From contig CANLTI010000036.1 in NCBI GenBank assembly GCA_947494095.1, positions 1 to 52,185 on the forward strand: 52,185 nt of DNA. Reading direction: 5' to 3'. Under the pieces are notes generated by a model. The model did no database searches. It saw only the letters and a list, made by a program, of their open reading frames with translations, and was not told the DNA's origin. Position numbers and translations under genes: made by a program. This document shows, in pieces, positions 35,492 to 43,133 of the stretch. The DNA is from an uncultured Pseudomonadales bacterium. Its GTDB lineage: Bacteria > Pseudomonadota > Gammaproteobacteria > Pseudomonadales > Cellvibrionaceae. Positions within the stretch are counted from its first letter, which is position 1; every line of letters starts with the position of its first letter.

Positions 35492-35854
35492 TTAGACCCT
35501 GCTTAGACTGCTTTCAATATCAGAAACCTTACGGCGTGCTAATGCAAGGTTGGCCTTGCCTTTATCAAGGACTAAATAAATAAAGAGTCCTTCATTGGTG
35601 ATGCTTGGACGAATGATATGCAGTTGGTCAGATAGGGTAATTAAAATATCTTCAATACCGCCCTTAATGCCGAGTGATTCCATTGTATGTAATTTGGCTT
35701 TAACCACATTGCTATTGCCGGCAGCTGCAAGCTCTAAGTCTACCCCGCCACCTTGCGAGCCAAGTATCATACCTGATGTATAATCTACGATTGCACAGCC
35801 TAAGGCACCATCAATATTTATTAGCGTGTCTAGTGTATCTTTAATATTGCTCAT
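35492..35854 (-). CDS. Roadblock/LC7 domain protein (second of pair)
   Basis: 120-residue single-domain Roadblock/LC7 protein: IDGALGCAIVDYTSGMILGS (first strands), LELAAAGNSNVVKAKL (helix 2), then IEDILITLSDQLHIIRPS and GLFIYLVLDKGKANLALAR (strands 3-5). Such proteins dimerise and act as GAPs or scaffolds for Ras-like bacterial GTPases, as MglB does for MglA. It is the last gene of the BLUF/GTPase/LC7/LC7 operon, 81 bases after the preceding LC7 gene, with AGGT before its ATG. Confidence 0.85.
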   Translation of the reverse strand: MSNIKDTLDTLINIDGALGCAIVDYTSGMILGSQGGGVDLELAAAGNSNVVKAKLHTMESLGIKGGIEDILITLSDQLHIIRPSITNEGLFIYLVLDKGKANLALARRKVSDIESSLSRV

Positions 35855-35935
35855 ATATTATACCTGCGTTATTATTTTTTGGTGGAAGCATTATTTTATT
35901 GTTTTAATTGAATCAAATAATGTTTATTTGGGATG

Positions 35936-36340
35936 CTACAAACTATTACTATAGGCGTCGGTGATTTCTTGCGATAAGCGTTTTATGATTAAGCGCACAC
36001 TGGCAATATTCATTTGTTTACCCGTTGACAGCGTCAAGACAAACTCGGTTGTACTGAGTTTTAGCCCTACAAGAGCAAAGTTACCCGCTTCGGTTTCAAT
36101 AAAGTTAATGTTAAATCCTTTGCCGAGTATTTGATTGGATACGGCATTAGCAACGGCATATAGAGTGCTAGTTGTAGCGGCGAGTTTATCCTCTTCAATG
36201 GAGGCGGCACCATTAAGGATATGGCAAACCGAAAAACCGTCGACGGTTGTTAGTGAGATAATCTCTATGTCGGGATTTTTTTTGATGTAGGCATTGCCAA
36301 TAGGCTTGAAGTTTTCTTTTAAATACTCACACGCTTTCAT
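35936..36340 (-). CDS. Roadblock/LC7 domain protein (first of pair)
   Basis: 134 residues with the Roadblock plan: [13 protein letters not shown], the helix [20 protein letters not shown], strands [18 protein letters not shown] and [20 protein letters not shown], and a terminal helix. Its first 14 bases overlap the end of the GTPase gene (ATG within GATGAAAGCGTGTGA), showing translational coupling. That supports a direct GTPase-LC7 partnership. Which LC7 protein is the GAP cannot be told. Confidence 0.82.
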   Translation of the reverse strand: MKACEYLKENFKPIGNAYIKKNPDIEIISLTTVDGFSVCHILNGAASIEEDKLAATTSTLYAVANAVSNQILGKGFNINFIETEAGNFALVGLKLSTTEFVLTLSTGKQMNIASVRLIIKRLSQEITDAYSNSL

Positions 36341-36893
36341 CTGGGGTGGCCTCTTGTGATGCGCTATTTAAGCTGTCGAATAATTCAAGGAGTATTAGGC
36401 TTGATTCAATATCTCTTGGATCTATCGGTATGATGGGTGCGACTATTGCGTGACTGCACAATGAGTGCTCTATGGCGCTAATCATGGCGTCTAGACTTTG
36501 TGGCGTCGCTTGTTCGCAATGACTAATACCCACCAAAATTGGTGTGTATGATTGCGGTGATCTAAAATGGCCTAGAATAGACTCAAACATCTCAGCATTA
36601 AAGCCAGTGCCGTGCTTTACTAGTATCAATAGCCCCCATAAACCTTGATTTACCATATCCCATAAAAAGGCGTAGCGCTTTTGGCCTGGCAGCCCATATA
36701 ACCCCAAGGCCATGTCACTGTCGAGCATTAAGCGCCCATAATCTATACCCACAGTGGTAAATTCTTTGCCAATATCCACTGATGATTGTACGTCTGTCTC
36801 AAAAGGAGAGATATCACTAATTGTTCGGATGAGTTGGGTTTTGCCTGAGCCTACCTCGCCAACAATGGCAAGTTTTTGATAATTTTTAATCAT
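36327..36893 (-). CDS. Small Ras-like GTPase, MglA/CvnD-type
   Basis: 188 residues. P-loop GEVGSGKT (12-19), switch [12 protein letters not shown] with Thr46/47, and switch [12 protein letters not shown]. In this bacterial branch the PGQ replaces the canonical D-x-x-G, as in the 'GTPGQ' proteins of actinobacterial conservons. The base-specificity motif, normally N/T-K-x-D, is SHCE after strand 5, so nucleotide preference may be altered. It starts 3 bases after the BLUF gene and overlaps the next LC7 gene, hence one operon. Predicted role: a cytosolic switch controlled by the BLUF protein and the LC7 partners. Confidence 0.85.
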   Translation of the reverse strand: MIKNYQKLAIVGEVGSGKTQLIRTISDISPFETDVQSSVDIGKEFTTVGIDYGRLMLDSDMALGLYGLPGQKRYAFLWDMVNQGLWGLLILVKHGTGFNAEMFESILGHFRSPQSYTPILVGISHCEQATPQSLDAMISAIEHSLCSHAIVAPIIPIDPRDIESSLILLELFDSLNSASQEATPDESV

Positions 36894-36896
36894 AAT

Positions 36897-37703
36897 TTAC
36901 GCATTCATTTTTACTGAGCCAACAAAACGTTTTAATGCTTGACTAAATCGGCTTTTCATGCCTTCGTCTTTATTTTGATGATTGGCAATAGGTTTTGTAT
37001 GCACATTCATTATTGCTTGACTCGCATACGTGAGTAATTTTAAGTTATCTAGTAGCGTTATATTTTTTAATAAAGTGGCCTCATTAGAAAAATAAGCATT
37101 AGCGCGTAAATTGTCGAGTGTTTTAGGCCCTGTTGATAATGCTGAGCATAATCGTGTTATGTCTCTGGTTAACTCTACTTGCGTGGATCGCGGCCATGCT
37201 TTTAATTGAAAAGCACTGCTTTTAATCGTGTGCTGATAGTTTTTTGGGGGTATTTGTTTTTTGGGTGAGGCTCGTTCTGCGGTTGGATTTTTTGAATAAT
37301 CTGAATGGCTAGGTGATTTTATTGTTAATGTACTGGTGAGGTCAAACGTTATATCGCAGTGCTGATGTATTTTGTTGATGACTTCTTTTTGAAAGGCTGT
37401 ACCAGCAGATACTAAACGCATGCTCCAGTCTGGAAATAAGCACTCGTCACCTTTGCAGTTTAATACAATTGAGAAATCCCTATGGCGTGGGTCGCGACTT
37501 ATTTTATGTATTAACTTTGCAATTTCTTCCGCGTTACCTTCTAAAAATTGAAAAATAGTAACGCCTGAAAATAAAATAACGCCTGTGATGCCTAGGCTTT
37601 TATTTTTTTTACGCGAGTTATTCACTATTTTCAGTATTTCTGACGAGTAGCTTGTATCAGATAAGTCAATATTCAATTTACTTGTGTAGCCCACTCGTTT
37701 CAT
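36897..37703 (-). CDS. BLUF-domain blue-light sensor with C-terminal helical extension
   Basis: 268 residues. The N-terminal BLUF domain (1-100) binds FAD and senses blue light. All photocycle residues align with AppA: Tyr6 (Y21), Asn34 (N45), Gln52 in IFQFLEG (Q63), Trp93 and Met95 in PDWSMRL (W104, M106). A low-complexity polar linker (about 120-160) leads to a winged-helix-like region (about 168-228: VELTRDITRLCSAL, then LLKNITLLDNLKLL). No EAL, GGDEF or cyclase output is fused. It is the first gene of an operon with a GTPase and two LC7 proteins, which are the likely output. GAGGT precedes the ATG. Confidence 0.9.
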   Translation of the reverse strand: MKRVGYTSKLNIDLSDTSYSSEILKIVNNSRKKNKSLGITGVILFSGVTIFQFLEGNAEEIAKLIHKISRDPRHRDFSIVLNCKGDECLFPDWSMRLVSAGTAFQKEVINKIHQHCDITFDLTSTLTIKSPSHSDYSKNPTAERASPKKQIPPKNYQHTIKSSAFQLKAWPRSTQVELTRDITRLCSALSTGPKTLDNLRANAYFSNEATLLKNITLLDNLKLLTYASQAIMNVHTKPIANHQNKDEGMKSRFSQALKRFVGSVKMNA

Positions 37704-38498
37704 AGATACCTCGTATTCAATGACCTCTATAGTCAGACCCTTATACAGTAAGTTAAGTATTAGTTTTAATTAATCTGTTATATATTTAACTTCATTAAAG
37801 TCTTAGGTGGTTGGTGGTTTATTTTAATGCCAAAGCAGTAGTTGTCAATATCGGTGGCGATAGTGTTTTTGCGTTTTGAGATGAAGCTCTATTAATTTAG
37901 GTATAAATATGCTTATTTCATTAATGGCTGATTCCTTTTTATTGACTATCTTCATATCAAAGGCCTAGCACGGTTGTTTTTTAGACTGCCTTTATGAGTA
38001 TTGTTTTTTTGCTGTTTTTGTTCTCGTATTTAATTTTTAGGTGCCTGGCGATGACTTTGCCATCTACGCTAAAGCACTTTTTAATGCTGCGGCTTGGATT
38101 GTGATAGCGTACCAATATTTTACTCGCTGTCATATTGTATGTTTGTAAAAGCACGTAAAATTTGTATACGTAGGCTATTTTTTATATTGACAAAAAGGAG
38201 AGGCTTTAAAGAGTATTTTGTATCCTTATTATGACTGCTGTGCATTGCCTAACGTGTGGTATCTGGTTTTGAGCCTTGGATTTAACGCTTGTTAGTCAGT
38301 CGTAGGCTATAGTGCTAATTGATTGGGTATGAGGGAGGGCTAAATGGCGGGTGTTGTTTATTGGGGGGGGGAGTTTGTAGTTTAGAGCTTGTATTTTAAA
38401 CTGATTGGCGTGAGGTATCATTTTTAAAGTGCGTAATAATAGTACGTACTGATATGTGCTTGAGCTGCGTCAGGTTATTACGGCTGCAAAACCATAAA
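37704..38498. other. Long intergenic region upstream of the BLUF operon
   Basis: 795 bases without a gene I can support. The BLUF operon promoter should be in the AT-rich 37704-37800 stretch, but I cannot assign boxes with confidence. A run of nine G occurs at 38363-38371. No repeat-family copy is present. Confidence 0.5.
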
Positions 38499-38522
38499 GG
38501 CCATCAGCAGGGTTTGATGGCC
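38499..38522 (-). terminator. Terminator of the lysine-rich mini-gene
   Basis: On the minus strand, GGCCATCA and TGATGGCC pair around 8 bases, then TTTATGGTTTT follows. It lies 9 bases after the mini-gene stop. Confidence 0.75.
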
Positions 38523-38531
38523 ACACTGAGC

Positions 38532-38648
38532 TTATACGGGAAAAATATTGGGCTCGTTTTTTTTAGCTGATTTTGCCGCTTTTTTTTCTTTTGCCGTTAA
38601 GAGTGGTTTTTTCTTGGCGTTTTTTTTACTGTCTTGCCCTTTGTTCAT
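38532..38648 (-). CDS. Lysine-rich 38-residue protein
   Basis: MNKGQDSKKNAKKKPLLTAK then EKKAAKSAKKNEPNIFPV. About 13 of 38 residues are Lys. Similar small K-rich proteins beginning with a KGQ motif are common, uncharacterised, in gammaproteobacteria. The open frame continues upstream only because it runs into the family 2 element, so the ATG at 38648 is taken; TAAGGGG-like sequence and TTACACAAGG lie upstream. It is followed by a terminator. It may bind nucleic acid; the function is unknown. Confidence 0.7.
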   Translation of the reverse strand: MNKGQDSKKNAKKKPLLTAKEKKAAKSAKKNEPNIFPV

Positions 38649-38668
38649 GATGTGTTTACCTTGTGTAA

Positions 38669-38826
38669 GGGGCGAGGTAATAATAGTTTGTCCAATTAGA
38701 CGTAGGGTTCTGTTTTCTCGGCAAGGCGCTCGAAGGGGCGCATGCCGGGGCATGTAACGCTTTGAGCAACGCAGTAGAGGAAGCAGCAAACAAGTATTAT
38801 TGGATAATGTATTTTTTCCTCGCCCC
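38669..38826. repeat. Family 2 element, copy c, 158 bp, TAA target duplication
   Basis: Starts GGGGCGAGGTAATAATAG and ends ATTTTTTCCTCGCCCC, with TAA at 38666-38668 and 38827-38829. It lies 20 bases before the lysine-rich mini-gene start, so it must contain or replace that gene's promoter. Confidence 0.93.
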
Positions 38827-38920
38827 TAATGTCATAAACCTAGGGTTACTGGCGTGTTGCTATTGAGTGACTTGTCTAGTCGTCCCTGAATAGTTGCGTT
38901 TAACCTAAGGACGGGCGCCC

Positions 38921-38995
38921 GCCACCGAGACGTAACGAGCTGCTTGAGTATGGCCCTATCTATAGTGAATTGATAGCAATAACCGTCTCGGTGCG
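38921..38995. other. Inverted repeat in the 3' region of the K+ channel gene
   Basis: CACCGAGACG (about 38923-38932) pairs with CGTCTCGGTG (about 38984-38993) around a 50-base loop. The end of a family 1 element (CCTGAATAGTTGCG, about 38885-38898) lies just before it. Role unknown; perhaps a 3' UTR structure. Confidence 0.6.
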
Positions 38996-39006
38996 GTTTG
39001 CGGGGC

Positions 39007-40104
39007 TTATAGTGGTTGGATGGCTTGCTGTAGGCTATCGATGTTGATGACCTTGCCTTCTTTGACCAATAAAATTAACGCTTCACCGGTACACAGCTGA
39101 TCAAAATTGGGTTGCATAATAATGCGACCTTGGTCAAAGTAACCGAGAGGTGTGCCAACGGCTTGCTGGATGCAGGCTGTCACTAAGCTGCCCCAGCTAG
39201 CATTTTTAAAAGTACAGGCTATTTTATGCAGTGAGTCGCCATGGGCTTCGAATAAGTCTTCGAGTACGCGCTCGGTGCCTGGATGCGACAGTGCACGTGC
39301 GACCATGCCGGGGTAGGCGCGTATAGGGCGAATAACGGCCTTGGCGCCCAAGGCAAGAAAGCGCTGGCGATTATCATCTAATACGGCTTCGACAATAATA
39401 TTAGTGTTTGGGTTGATCTCTACAATGCGAGATAAAAGATCAAATGTGAGGCTGTCTGATAAGCTGTTGTAGGCATCGCGCGCGAGGATAATAATGTGTT
39501 TGGCTTTTTCGAGATTGATGTGATTAATAATCACGCCATCTTCTGCCATGCCTGTGCGATGAATAACCTTTAGGGATGATAGTGAGTCGGGTAGACCTTT
39601 GGGGTATTTGCGGGTTAAGAGCTGAATGGGCATGTCAGCGAGTGCTGGTGTGGCTTTTATTTCTGTGATGAGCCTTTGTAGGTAGCGCTCGGTATCGTTG
39701 TTTGGGGTGTTGATAATTTGAATATGATTGGCCATGTCGGCAAACTCCCATAAACCTTTGATTTTTTTGCTGGTTGCAAGCAGCTTCCAGTCAATTGTTT
39801 CTGCGATGATGAGTGATAATAGTGAAATAGAAAATACGTACATGGTGATAATAGTCACCGTGCGGCCTGCGAAGGTGCTCGCACTATAATCGCCATAGCC
39901 CACAGTGGTGAGTGTTGTAAATGACAGCCAAATAGCATCACCTAGTGTAATTTGTTCAAATACCATCATCGCGGCGGTATTGATGGCAATAAAAAATATC
40001 AGCAATAGTACCAATCTAAAAATTCGCTTAAAAATATTACCCGATAGGTGCTTTGTTAAACGCCGTCGTCTATGAGTTTTTAATAATGTTAATAGAAACA
40101 GCAT
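39007..40104 (-). CDS. Two-TM potassium channel with RCK/TrkA-N regulatory domain
   Basis: 365 residues: a basic N-terminus, TM1 (LVLLLIFFIAINTAAMMVF), the pore loop with selectivity filter TLTTVGYGD, TM2 (TIITMYVFSISLLSLIIAE), then a cytosolic RCK-like domain (about 125-300) and a C-terminal TrkA-C-like end. It forms a K+ channel in the inner membrane gated by a ligand or nucleotide. The first RCK strand HIQIINTPN is poorer in glycines than usual, so NAD binding is uncertain. It is monocistronic. Confidence 0.9.
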   Translation of the reverse strand: MLFLLTLLKTHRRRRLTKHLSGNIFKRIFRLVLLLIFFIAINTAAMMVFEQITLGDAIWLSFTTLTTVGYGDYSASTFAGRTVTIITMYVFSISLLSLIIAETIDWKLLATSKKIKGLWEFADMANHIQIINTPNNDTERYLQRLITEIKATPALADMPIQLLTRKYPKGLPDSLSSLKVIHRTGMAEDGVIINHINLEKAKHIIILARDAYNSLSDSLTFDLLSRIVEINPNTNIIVEAVLDDNRQRFLALGAKAVIRPIRAYPGMVARALSHPGTERVLEDLFEAHGDSLHKIACTFKNASWGSLVTACIQQAVGTPLGYFDQGRIIMQPNFDQLCTGEALILLVKEGKVINIDSLQQAIQPL

Positions 40105-40288
40105 ATGTAATAACCTTTACTGCCGAAGTGAATTGTAAGATGTAAGATCAAAAGCTGTGATTAAAGTACCACAATAGCTCACCGTATATCATAATCCCAG
40201 TCTATCCAAGTGGATGAGTGCTATGCCGAATAGTTTGTCGTTAATATTTTTTGATAGGCTCAAAAACTACCAATAGTGAAACCTAATG

Positions 40289-40415
40289 ATAGCTATTTAG
40301 AGGCGCTAAAGCTGGCTGTTAATGAATCTTTTATTGGAGCTATAATCACTGCGCTCGCTAACTGTCCTTGTATTGTATAACCCTTCTTTACTTGCAAGGC
40401 CTCGCTCCTTAAGCG
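40289..40415. repeat. Family 1 remnant, copy j
   Basis: Starts GATAGCTATTTAGAGGCGC and keeps AATGAATCTT..ATTGGAGC and CTTGCAAGGCCTCGC..TTAAGCGC. The far terminus is lost. Limits are approximate. Confidence 0.55.
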
Positions 40416-40463
40416 CACAATAAGCGCACAATAAGTACCAATTATTACTGTTTGGGCAATGTA

Positions 40464-41099
40464 CTAGGTAGCACTTTTAATACTCAGTAGGCTTATGCCC
40501 ATAAAAATAAACAACCCGCCGCTGATTAGCTGGAACCATTGCGCGTTTTTAGGTTTTGCAAAAAAGGCTTTAGCCCTTTGTGCTAAATAACCATAAGTAG
40601 ATAGCGAAACAAATGAAAAGAGCATAAATATTAACGTCATCACTGAAAATTGTAAAAAAAGTGGCTGCTGAGTGTTTAAAAATTGAGGAAACAGTGCCGC
40701 AAAAAATATAATAGGCTTGGGGTTTGTGATTGCTATTAGCATGCCCTCTTTAAAGTAATACGTGAGAGGCTGCTGCTTTTTATTGGATACTTGGGATGGT
40801 ACGGCTTGTATTTTTTGGCTTGCGTGTATTTGCTTAATACCCAAAAACACTAAATAGCAAGCGCCCACAATTTTAACAGCCATAAACACAGCTGATGATG
40901 CTAATAGTAGCGCGCTCAGCCCCGTGATAGAGAGGCTAGATAATAAGAATAGGCCCAGCATATTCCCCAATGCCGAAATAACCACACTTTTAACCCCGTT
41001 GATCGCGCCATTATAAATGGCTAAAAATACAGCCGGACCGGGGCTGATAATGTAAAAAAATGATACGGCGCTATAAAGTATTAGAGTGTCATAACTCAT
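40464..41099 (-). CDS. LysE/RhtB family amino acid exporter
   Basis: 211 residues with six hydrophobic helices. The family motif near the N-terminus is SPGPAVFLAIYNGAINGVKS; GNMLGLF and TNPKPIIFFAALFPQFL are also diagnostic. Inner-membrane exporter of an amino acid or homoserine lactone-like compound; the substrate is unknown. AAGGGT precedes the ATG. Confidence 0.92.
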   Translation of the reverse strand: MSYDTLILYSAVSFFYIISPGPAVFLAIYNGAINGVKSVVISALGNMLGLFLLSSLSITGLSALLLASSAVFMAVKIVGACYLVFLGIKQIHASQKIQAVPSQVSNKKQQPLTYYFKEGMLIAITNPKPIIFFAALFPQFLNTQQPLFLQFSVMTLIFMLFSFVSLSTYGYLAQRAKAFFAKPKNAQWFQLISGGLFIFMGISLLSIKSAT

Positions 41100-41219
41100 T
41101 ATTGACCCTTAAAATAAGTACTGTTGTTTGTCTGTTGCGGCCTTTTACGCCGTTGAGGTGGTTAAACTTGTATGGTTGAGGCTAAAGTCGCGAGGTAGTT
41201 AAGTTGTAACGTGGTTTAA

Positions 41220-41339
41220 GAGGCGAGGCAATAAGAGTTGGTCCAATTAGGCGCATGCCGGGGCCTGTAACTCTTCGAGCAACGCAGCAGAGGAGACGGG
41301 GAACAAGTATTATTGGATAAAGTATTTTTTCCTCGCCCC
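41220..41339. repeat. Family 2 element, copy d, 120 bp, TAA target duplication
   Basis: Same ends as copy c (GAGGCGAGGCAATAA at the left, TTTCCTCGCCCC at the right), with TAA at 41217-41219 and 41340-41342. An internal block of about 38 bases, present in the 158-bp copies, is missing. The rest of 41100-41656 holds no gene I can support. Confidence 0.9.
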
Positions 41340-41656
41340 TAAGTATCACGCTTGGGTTCAACTTAAAGGTGCATGGCTAAATTGAGTTTACCACAACATT
41401 GTGCTTTTTTGGCGGTGAGAGGAGACCCCTTGTTTTGGCTCATAAGCTGACCGCGCAAGTGCTTTGAAGGCGTATTCTACCGCCGATTATTTTGGCGCGC
41501 AGGCACGCTCATATATTGATTGTGGTGTTGGCTTGTATTGAATTGGCCTGTCTGCCGGGTTAGCGTTGTTAGGCTCAATCGTTTACGCCGGCTTAGCGAA
41601 GTGTGGTATAACGCGCCATCAGTAATTATCGAATACTCCCATTACGGAATGAATTT

Positions 41657-42103
41657 ATGAATGTCACCATTGACGGGTATGTGAGCTATACCTGCAGTTA
41701 TTGTGCGCAAGCGTACAATACTGAAGCCAAGGCCTTAGTTTTTAAAGAAGATACCAGTCCAGAGGCTCAGGAAGACGACTATATACGCTACCTTACTGAG
41801 CTAAAGGCACCCTGTAAGTCATGCGGTACATCTATGCAGCTAGGCCTAGATGTATGGGAGTACCCAGAGTCTATTGCTAACTATGCCTATCATTCGGATA
41901 AGGGCATTAAAGCCATTGATTGCGAGTTTACTATCGAGCACTATTTTGATGATACCGCTACCAAAGGCAGTCGCTATCAAGTGCCGGGCAAGGATATATA
42001 TGCGCAGGAGCGGGTAGATGATGGTGGCGACATTGATGAAACAGTATACAACGAAGATACTGGTAAGGAGGTCTATCAAGACCGGTATGATGATGAGGAA
42101 TAA
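41657..42103 (+). CDS. Hypothetical acidic zinc-ribbon protein
   Basis: 148 residues. Two cysteine pairs, CSYC (about 13-16) and CKSC (about 53-56), suggest a zinc ribbon. The C-terminal third is very acidic (DDGGDIDETVYNEDTGKE, YDDEE). No signal peptide or membrane segment. I do not recognise the family by function. It is a single gene. Confidence 0.7.
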   Translation: MNVTIDGYVSYTCSYCAQAYNTEAKALVFKEDTSPEAQEDDYIRYLTELKAPCKSCGTSMQLGLDVWEYPESIANYAYHSDKGIKAIDCEFTIEHYFDDTATKGSRYQVPGKDIYAQERVDDGGDIDETVYNEDTGKEVYQDRYDDEE

Positions 42104-42253
42104 CGCCTTTTTGTAGGTGGCTCGAATGAGTTGCCACAACAGTGCGCACTTAGGCGTGCTGCGACATGTGTGTAAAAGTATAAAAGAGGAGGGAATCACT
42201 CATTAGCCTTAAATACGAGAAAGTGAGTCCCTGCCCCCGTTATTGTCTCGAGT

Positions 42254-42670
42254 TTAGGCAATAGCCCAACCGCATAAGCCCAGCAATACTATATTTGCTA
42301 ATACAGCGATTAAATAAAAATAGCTTCTTGGGCTTGGGTTTTTTTCTGTTGATATAGCGTAATACAAAATCATGTGAATGACTCTAGATATTGCCATTAC
42401 CCAAATTACGATACCTGCCCACAAAGCATCAACGCCCACCAATATAGCTAAAAACGAGGCGCCAAGCATTACGGTAAGGTTTTCTAAGGAATTAGCAAAT
42501 GTTCTGTTTGAGCGGAATACAAATGAACTGTGGCTTAGGGATTCATCTATTTTGCCTGGAATAGCGCCTGGCTGTGAAGCCTTGGATTGTGCTGCTACAA
42601 GGCTTTGTACTATAACCGTGAGTACAATTGTTAATATGCCCCAAAAAGCGACTGAATAAGACTCTAACAT
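42254..42670 (-). CDS. MAPEG family membrane protein
   Basis: 138 residues with four hydrophobic helices. The MAPEG-like segment FRSNRTFANSLENLTVMLGA has the E-N pair typical of the family's second helix region. Family members are membrane glutathione-dependent enzymes of eicosanoid and detoxification metabolism; bacterial roles are mostly unknown. It is monocistronic. Confidence 0.85.
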   Translation of the reverse strand: MLESYSVAFWGILTIVLTVIVQSLVAAQSKASQPGAIPGKIDESLSHSSFVFRSNRTFANSLENLTVMLGASFLAILVGVDALWAGIVIWVMAISRVIHMILYYAISTEKNPSPRSYFYLIAVLANIVLLGLCGWAIA

Positions 42671-43133
42671 AAATATAAATACCTTTTTGTTGAATATACC
42701 TAACAGTTTATTGGCTGGTATTCAGGCATATTAACGCCTGTTCCTCTATTATTATTTTACAGTAACGATCATTACCATAACCATCATTACGGTGCTCAAG
42801 CTATTAAGCTAGAGTGTAAGCGGGCGTTAGTACGATTATTCCAATGAATAGATCAATATTATGGTTACTTTCTTTGGGTCGTATCTATCTGTTGTGGTCA
42901 ACCCATCTAGCTAGCTTAGAGGCGAGAAAATATCAAAAATGATGGGTTTACCAGCAATGATTTGCTCGAATTTTGAACTAAAACTCACTTATGTGCGCTA
43001 GAGCCAATTTTATTCTATTTACTATTTATAATTGGGGCATTGGCTGTTGATTGTTCCACGCGATTAACGGTGCTACACAGTAGTTGGAACAAAGGCTAGC
43101 TGCAGCTAGCGAAAATGTACTTCGAGGTATTTT
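42671..43133. other. Intergenic region upstream of the cytochrome lipoprotein
   Basis: 463 bases with no gene. A short imperfect direct repeat (ATCATTACC / ATCATTACG) occurs near 42769-42792. No promoter could be assigned. Confidence 0.5.

Noticed and set aside
37994..38155. Short hydrophobic frames (MSIVFLLFLFSYLIF...) in the gap before the BLUF operon
   Set aside because: Under 40 codons, no ribosome site and no conserved feature; the hydrophobicity follows from T-rich DNA.
38363..38371. Run of nine G as a phase-variation tract
   Set aside because: No reading frame crosses it and no promoter is identifiable beside it; more likely neutral, or a sequencing artefact.
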